DNA from: Amaurobius ferox
Taxonomy: Eukaryota; Arthropoda; Arachnida; Araneae; Amaurobiidae
Assembly (NCBI GenBank): GCA_951213105.1
Contig: OX578147.1
Span: forward strand, 127,678,322-127,742,321
DNA: 64,000 nt
Direction: 5' to 3'
In this document: positions 56,789 through 64,000 of the stretch, piece after piece
Layout: each line of letters opens with the position of its first letter
Numbering within the stretch: position 1 is the first letter of the stretch
Made by a program: the position numbers and the translations under genes
Notes under the pieces: generated by a model
Told to the model about the DNA's origin: nothing
The model's input: the letters and a program-made list of their open reading frames with translations, nothing else
Database searches by the model: none

Positions 56789-57959
56789 TGATCACTAATG
56801 TTACATCATTTTGTAACACACCATTTATTTAGTTAGTATTATTAAGTCTTCTATAAAAACCCTCTCCATAGGGTTTGTCACTTGAGGTGAGGATTAATGT
56901 GCTCTTTGTACGCACCTCAGTGCTTTATTCTGATTGGTTGGAGAAGATGGCTGAAATCTTAAATTTTATCACATACTGGAAAATATATCCGACGATACCC
57001 GGGATTTAAAATGAGCGGTCGTAGCATAACCATCTGTACACCCACGCATTAGTTATTTTATTTTATTTTTGTTGTCAGAGTACGTATTGTTAAAACCTAA
57101 TTTTGTTTCCGAAATTCGTAGCGGTGTTGAATTTATCTGCTTGCATTTTTCTAGTTCACATTTTAAATCCCGAGCAACACCGGTTACGCTTTCTAGTAGA
57201 ATCATAGAACAAAGGTAAGGAAATATAAAATAGAAACACGATGTCTTAAAGTGAAACCACAAACCGTTGTCGTCAAGTTTCACCAATTAAAAGTAATGGA
57301 ACCAAGATGTCCTCTCCAACAAAACAATTCTTCATTATAGATGGCAGCTTCAGTCATTGTCTCTTAGAGTTCGGACTTTAATGCTATAAGGCACGAAAAA
57401 AGTATATATTTTTAAAAAATTCACGAATCCATTTAAAGGAATTATATGAATTCCATTTAAATTTTGTTCAAAAGAGAATTTTTCGAGCTTTCCTATGATG
57501 GAAAATGTATGATTATATTTTCAGTCTCTAACAATTTTACAGTGTATTGTAGAAAATTTTTGAACATCGAATGCTTGAAACATTCTCCTTTATATCAAAC
57601 GAAATAAAATTGTTTCTAGGGGAAAAAAAAACACTCAATTACTCACAGATTAAAATAGATATGAAGGGAGGGCTGCACTCTGGTTTCTACTACAATTTAT
57701 ATTTTTGAAATGCACTATAGTGTAAAAGTTAATTAATGAATGACGATTTTGCATTAAGATGGTGGTACCAGATGGCGCCATCCGTTACGTGTCATAGAAT
57801 GGTGAAAGAAAAGCCATCAGCTACCGTGTCATTAGAATGTCGAAAGAAAAGGAATTTTCAGGGTCTGCCACAACTCGGCCAAAAACATCGTAAAATTTGA
57901 CGCCAAATATAGGAGTCTTTATACTAAAGCTGTACCAAAAAAATATCCGGTGTTAAAAT
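56789..57959. other. No gene recognised
   Basis: A CCAAT-like GATTGGTTGG occurs at 56931 just before ATGGCTGAAATC at 56947, and a small frame follows, but it stops after about 25 codons and has no recognisable family. It may be a gene fragment or coincidence. Confidence 0.3.
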
Positions 57960-58572
57960 CTAGAAAACAATTTGTCACTTTTATATCACTTCTATTGTTC
58001 CTTAAAATTCTGTTAATGTCCAAATACAGTTCCTTTATGGGCTTCCCACGGTTTTATTTTTAAACTCAAATGACTAAAAATGTTGTGATAGCTAAAAATT
58101 ATTTTTTATTTTTCAGTGCATTTTCCTAAAACTGTGTAACTTAAAAAGTTTTTTTATAATATTTTATTTTGTACTTTTTAGTCTTTTGCGTCCTTAATTA
58201 ATTTTTCCGTCCAATCAAACCCTTTTTTAAGTATTTTATTGAATTCGTCATGACCGATGGTTGTTTATCTGGATGTCTGTTTCAACTTCTTTGGTGGTAT
58301 TTTTAACACATTTCCCCACATCCTATAGATCTGAAATTTGGTACACAGCTTAGTCCAAGTGGACAGGAATCATCCATGATAATACAAATTAAGTCGTCAA
58401 CATATCGACATATAATATATGAATTAGAGATAAAATGACATTCGTAATAATAAAGATATAAGTTAGCTAGAATACTACTACTACAGTCCCCTTGAGGTAC
58501 ACCAAATGTTTGTAAATATATGTTATCACCTTGGATAATATAATTTCTGTATAACACAAAGTGTAGTAGCAT
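57960..58572 (-). pseudogene. Reverse-transcriptase fragment and flanking retroelement relic
   Basis: The minus-strand frame 58572-58303 encodes FGVPQGDCSSSILANLYLYY, then ICRYVDDLICII: RT motif B (PQG) and the catalytic YVDD of motif C. Past YVDD the frame enters unrelated sequence. The spacing and LANLYLYYYE wording differ from the R1-like LINE at 14 kb, so it is a different class, perhaps Penelope-like; the assignment is uncertain. About 250 bp further along (58070-57960) lies the ELYLDINRILRNN segment also present at 2640-2970. Confidence 0.6.
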
Positions 58573-58643
58573 AGGAAAGTTTTTGACTTTAAATGGAACA
58601 TTATTGGAAGAGAGATGATATAATAACTTTATATAAATCTTTA

Positions 58644-58646
<3 letters not shown>

Positions 58647-58691
<45 letters not shown>

Positions 58692-58692
58692 A
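58647..58692. repeat. (TA)n(TG)n microsatellite
   Basis: About nine or ten TA units followed by about twelve TG units. Confidence 0.95.
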
Positions 58693-60487
58693 TCACAAGT
58701 TACTTAAATAATGGACTTTGGTATGGGAAAGTCGAGTTGAGCCACATTTCGATTAATTTGCTAGGTGCTTATTTTCATAGTTTTGTCTATTCATAGTTAA
58801 TTTTATAGTGTTTTAAACGACTATTTTTATAATATGCTGTTTATTTCATCGTATTTCATTCCATCCTGATTTTTTCTTTTATTATTCCAATAATTTTTTT
58901 CGGTTTGTCAACGCATATCTTCTTGAATTACGTGAACATTTTTCTGCAGACAGAAATTTCCCTGATTTGCTGTAATGACTGCTGTGTCTCAATTATCCTG
59001 AAGGAAAAGCTATTTTTGATATGAAAACAGATTGTTAAATTTAATGCATTGTCTTTATAATGATACTAATGAAATATTTTGGATTTTAAGTCCAATAAAA
59101 GTTACCGTTTTTAGTTAGACATCATACATTCTGTTGAGTATAGATTAAAATAGATTTATGCTTACATACACAAAAGTGTCGTCTCAATTTTCTATCGAAC
59201 AGCCATTTTTAAGGCATTAACAGCATCATATTTCTTATCTTTAGCAAAAGTGCTCGAACCAAGAACTTCCATAAATTTTTCATAGAGTTTTCATCAGGGA
59301 ATCTTGATAGTAAGTCAATAATTCAAACTGTATTTGATATAAAAAAAATACTCACAAGTGCTGATAGCAATAGGTATCGGAGCATTTTCTTGATGAAAAA
59401 ATCAGTAATCTCCCACTGCTGGTAGAAAATTACATTCTGAATGTTCTTGATTAGATCCGGCGTTCATTTAATCGTTAATTACTGCCAATGATATTTTACT
59501 ATACCAACTGAAGCCGGTCCAAATCATCAATGAACAACACCCTCCTTACTGACGTTTGAAATAGATTCTTTATGAAGATCGTGCCAAATAATTCTGGCAT
59601 CGATCAAAGCTGTTTAAATTGAACTCTCCTTATATAATTCACTATCAGCATTCCATTAATAGCATTTTACTTTAAGTTCACTGCAAACGTTCAACTGTAA
59701 ACGTCATAAGACGCGAAGCCTATAAAGGACATGACTTTTTACACTGTTTGGTTAGGGTCAGTTTTTCTGTTTGTTGTGTCAAAACTTGAAATCAATATCT
59801 GACCCACTTCTACAGAGCCGATTTTCTTGAAATTTTACACACATACGTATTTTCCCGGCCATCCAAATTGTTGCTCAAGCCCTTTGGATGAGTCGGACGG
59901 CCTGGGTTTTCGACACATACGTATTTGCGATGATAATACAAAATTTCATCAAATTTGAGCTGGCCCACTTCCCAGCATAATGGTACTATCTTATAAAAAT
60001 GGTATTATACGATAGTGGGCTTTAACGATTAGATGTAGAATGCTCCACAGTATGATCGGTTACAAGCATTTCGAAACACACGTGGTGACTGTAAGTTTAT
60101 ATTTCGGGTTTTTCATTATTCTGGTTTTTATTATTTCTCCCTCCATTAGCCAGTAGACAATTCCAATAGTGTGTATAGTCAAATACTATCGCCATTATTA
60201 GAAACTGGCTATTCTATCGGTTTTAATTCGAATTATATGGTTGTCCTGATAAAAATACAATTTCGAAATAACCGCCCTTTTTTATGCAGTTTCAACTGAT
60301 TCTTCTCCATGTCTTGATCTTTAATTTTGAGATAATTATTATTGCTTTTTCTCAATTTTGTCGTGTTTGCTTTTTAATTTTTTTATATATATATTTATAT
60401 ATACACCTATTTAATTATGATTTTTGTATACTAATATTCCCCTCATCCCCATACCAATATAGTGATAAGTTACCTACTATTTTTATT
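58693..60487. other. Non-coding, no gene seen
   Basis: AT-rich. A short SINE-like scrap (GAGTCGGACGGCCTGGGTTT) lies at 59890. No frame of interest. Confidence 0.35.
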
Positions 60488-60531
60488 AACACTTTATAAC
60501 AAAGTTGAAAAGTGTTTATGACTTTGTTCAT

Positions 60532-60569
<38 letters not shown>

Positions 60570-61810
60570 CGTTAGCACGATAACTGCCGTAAAAATGACT
60601 TAATTAAAATGAAATTTTAGTATGTTGTTCAGACGGTCTGTAGAACTTATGGGAATATAAATGAATAACATCACCCAATCAGTTTTGGATTGAATCAGGA
60701 TCGAAAAAATGAAACATTGTGCTCTATGGGACCTAATTTTTCAAACATTTTTTAAGCGGATTTAAAATTCACAAATTGCTTCGAAAATTTTAGGTAATAT
60801 TCAAATTGTTCCATAAAATATATAAAAAAAAAATTCAGCGAAATATATTCAGTAGTTTTTTAAATAAAAATTAAAATAATAATTACACCTCTTATATGAA
60901 ACGATCACGTCACCATGATATGAAACGATCACATGACCCACTTCAAAATAATATATGGCATCCATCTTGTTTCAAAATCGTGATTTTTTTAAGTTCTTTT
61001 TAATTCATATTGAGTGTTGTATCCGTCCTAAAACTACTTTATTTTTGCTTAAATTCTGTGCATCTACATACTGAAACAACGCAGTGACAATATATTTGAG
61101 TTTAAATTCTCATCTAAATTTGATTATTTCTACAACTAAACCTATTTTTCACCTATGTAAAATGTAAACAGCAAAATATATAGAATGAGTTGTATTAGAA
61201 TTCCTGTATTTTTTTAACACAAAATAATTTAGTCCATGGGGTCTGCATGGCTGATATGAATGAAATATTAATTGATATTATAAAGAGAAGGAAGATTTTT
61301 TTCGATGAAGTTTCAAGCATAGAGTTTAATTTTTTGTAGCTCCATGGTCTTAAACAAAATATTTAAATAAAATAAATTATTATAGTATTGTGATGAATGA
61401 AATGAATGGGAGAAAGTTATGAATGAAATCCTGTTTTTATAGAGAGATCCAGGCGTGTTATTTTTTCTATGACATCATTTGAATTAATTTCAGTTGTTTT
61501 CGATGAAGTTTTCAAATATAATAAATTATCGTAGTATTATGATAATTCTAAAACTATTACCGAGGAATGTATCACATTTCAGAGATGTTTAAACCAGGCA
61601 ATTTATATTTCAATGCCGTCATTTGAATGAAGTTCATTTTTTTCGATGAAGGTTTAAGTTTTCAAATATAATAAATTAATGCAGTATTGTGATAAGTTTC
61701 AAAATATTACCGAGGAATGTATTGCATTTTAGACTTGTTTAAATAAAATTGCATTGAAGTTGGAAAGTGCTTCATAATCAATGCTTTAAGCATGATTGAT
61801 CTTTCTTGTT
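60488..61810 (+). mobile_element. Helitron/Helentron-like element, copy 8 (near full length, 1.32 kb)
   Basis: Head hairpin at 60488, eight TCTG-type units, body to about 61010, then the tail module from TTTTTGCTTAAATTCTG near 61041. It contains the internal tail duplication seen in copy 2 and ends at CATGATTGATCTTTCTTGTT (61810). Colinear with copy 2 over its whole length; together these two are the best templates for a consensus. Confidence 0.75.
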
Positions 61811-61916
61811 ATTCTTATTCTTGTTCTATAGTTACTTATCTGTAACAGATATGCTAGAGATGTATGTGTTTTTTGTACTTACCGTAGTTTATGCATAGTT
61901 CTCGAATAAATTTCAA

Positions 61917-61940
61917 TTTATCTATCTATCTATCTATCTA

Positions 61941-62000
<60 letters not shown>
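61917..62000. repeat. Compound microsatellite (TATC)n(TC)n(TA)n
   Basis: About seven TATC units, then about twelve TC units, then about fourteen TA units. Confidence 0.95.
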
Positions 62001-62003
<3 letters not shown>

Positions 62004-62560
62004 TCCTTGATAACGTACATGGTTTCGGAAATGCTTTTCACCTTTTTTCAATTTATTCATATTAAAAAAATTTTGAGGAGACAAAAGGCATAGCTCCACG
62101 TGCAAACATTTTTTTTCTGTTTTGCAATTTTTCATCTTATACACTATTCTTGCTTTACACCATGTATGTTTATGCAGGGTACAAGGGGATTAGTACCTTG
62201 AGTACCTGTATTACATATATGATTCATAACACCAAATAAAAATTTAATATAAGGGTGTAGTTAAGGGATATATTAACCATTCTTTATGTATCATATTATA
62301 ACCAATCCACATGTCATTAATTTTCAGTTCCTTAACTTATATATGGAACAGGTAAAAAAGGAGTATTTTATACCTATTTAGTCCCTGTTTTATTTATAAT
62401 GTTTTATTTATAATGTTATCTTTATCATCTTCACAAGCTTGTCGTACAGTCACTATTGATTTCAAATAATAACTTCAGACTTTTTTTTTTCATTTTTGCT
62501 ATACAGAACTTTTCAATAAATGATCTTAGGTATATATATACAAGTAAATTAAAATTCTTC

Positions 62561-62597
<37 letters not shown>

Positions 62598-63688
62598 GTG
62601 TATATATAATTAAAATTATATATATAAATAATTAAAAGAAATAACCTATTTCGAAAATTGAAATAGACACGCCATCGGGAATAAATGAAATCTGATGTGG
62701 ACAGCACTTGCGTTTCTCTACATTAAGCAACTTCTTGCACTCCGAAATTATGATGTATATGATAAACAGCAAAATATTTTTGGTAGTTAATTAACATGGC
62801 GTACATTAGAAATTGTCGCTCTTGAATTTATTTATTAGTCCAAACCATAATAACTTATTCACACTTCCATGCAAAATGCTCATGAAACTGCAATTGACAA
62901 TTAATTAATATCCTGTGAAATAAATGATTATGAGCGAATTCTTTGACGTCAAAATATAAAACTATTGTAAAAGTACTTTTCTCTCGTGAATGGGGACATT
63001 CTATAAATACACAAAAATTATATTAACTGATTTGTTACATATTATTGCATATAGAAAGTGAACATATTACACGATACTTGCTACTTTTTAAATTTTATGC
63101 AATTTTTTTTTTATAATATTATTTCAAAAACGTGCAGTGTCTCGAAAACGGTTATCGATAGCGTTCTAAAGTTTGCCTTTATTGTTTCATAACGAAAAAA
63201 TACGTATGAAATGATTATTTATTTAAGAGCGTTAAAAATCCTGATTATTTTAATGATTTTCTCAATAATTCATTCATAAATCTTGCAATGCCCCGAGAAC
63301 GACTCATGATAGCATTCTAAAGTTTAATTCGTTTTCTAATAAAAATTACATCTGAATTATAATTTATTTATCATTATTGTAGGTCCCAATATTTTAATAT
63401 TTTTTTAAAAAATGCATTCGAAAATTAGGGTTTTTTCTAAACATTCAATTTTGTTTAGAATCAATAGATTTCCAGTATTTACTGATTGTAATAATTATAA
63501 AGTACTATTCCTACTCCAATCCAAGATCAGGACTGTTATATGAACCATTACAATTTACTTCACTCTAAATTAAACTTCCAATAACCTAATGACCAGAGTT
63601 CGACGAAGGAATCACGATATTAAACAAATAAACAACTTTATTTGTAGCCTGCTTCGCTGGGAACACAAAACACACACACACACATATA
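62001..63688. other. Non-coding, no gene seen
   Basis: AT-rich, with a (TA)n run at 62563-62595 and an (AC)n run ending in TATA at 63668-63688. No frame of interest. Confidence 0.35.
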
Positions 63689-64000
63689 CAGGGTGTCCCC
63701 AAAAAATTGAAACGCGCTTTAATTCTTTACCTGTTGAAGATAAGTGGGCAATGTAAATTGCAAAAATGTTGAAAATAAGGTAGATTATAAGAAGACTACG
63801 TTAATGAAATAGTCCTCCCATTCATTTTCAAAAAGTGACATTTTTTAAATTTTTATACGACCCCCTTAGACATATTTGGTCAATCAGAACATTTTTATTT
63901 TTAATGCAACAAGATCATTAAAAAAACCGCATATCTGTATCTTTAAAATCAATTGAATTATGATAAGGGAAAAAATCTCACTTATGCCACTTTTCCGTAC
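63689..64000 (+). mobile_element. Tc1/mariner-like element, left part (runs off window)
   Basis: Starts CAGGGTGTCCCCAAAAAATT directly after a TA dinucleotide. Its first 50 bases match the inverted fragment at 18160-18228. The interior matches 10687-10815. The last bases (CTTATGCCACTTTTCCGTAC) match the transposase-like fragment at 8408. The three scattered relics are therefore parts of one family. The transposase, if any, would lie beyond the window on the minus strand. Confidence 0.6.

Noticed and set aside
57053..57286. 77-codon minus-strand frame
   Set aside because: No homology, no repeat partner and no splice or promoter context; treated as chance.

Overview
The window is AT-rich, repeat-dense animal nuclear DNA, most likely from an arthropod. 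That assignment is an inference from an R1/I-like non-LTR retrotransposon, arthropod-style microsatellite-bearing Helitron-like elements and the two recognisable housekeeping proteins. The species cannot be named from the sequence. There are no bacterial operons and no CRISPR array.

Only two intact protein genes are convincing. SREK1 (35252-37669, minus strand) is a splicing regulator with two RRMs and a very long RS domain. MRPL30 (38337-38954, plus strand) is mitochondrial large-subunit ribosomal protein uL30m. They lie head to head across 667 bp and neither coding sequence contains an intron. A segmental duplication about 1.2 kb downstream carries a decayed partial MRPL30 copy (39574-39838).

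Most of the rest is mobile DNA. Positions 3649-11106, 21076-22172 and 60488-61810 hold at least eight copies of a Helitron/Helentron-like family. Each has a 29-nt hairpin end, a (TCTG)n tract and a second hairpin end. Positions 11107-15060 hold a broken LINE (reverse transcriptase plus RNase H, minus strand). It is split by a hAT-type element with a perfect 8-bp target duplication, and that element holds further nested elements. A 2.85-kb long-TIR DNA element occurs twice (15184-18030 and 46090-48951), each flanked by a 7-bp duplication. A 1.05-kb TIR element occurs twice (32872-33919 and 41825-42925) with 8-bp duplications. A 0.4-kb TIR element (27447-27812, 29335-29751) has 6-bp duplications. 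Two tRNA-derived SINE families, a second hAT insertion (54469-56132), mariner-like ends, a Helitron helicase fragment and a reverse-transcriptase fragment complete the inventory.

The most striking locus is 19866-20532. Eleven tandem 50-bp units each carry heat-shock-element pentamers (GAA/TTC alternating every 5 bp). Because 50 is a multiple of 5, all units stay in the same register. The array ends directly in front of a TATA box and an initiator-like sequence at the correct spacing, followed by a transcribed-looking leader and a broken ORF. This looks like an extremely dense HSF-responsive promoter driving an unrecognised gene that is now decayed. A tandem duplication of a short unknown ORF between inverted repeats (32800-34620) and a 144-bp near-perfect hairpin (30256-30399) are the next most unusual structures.
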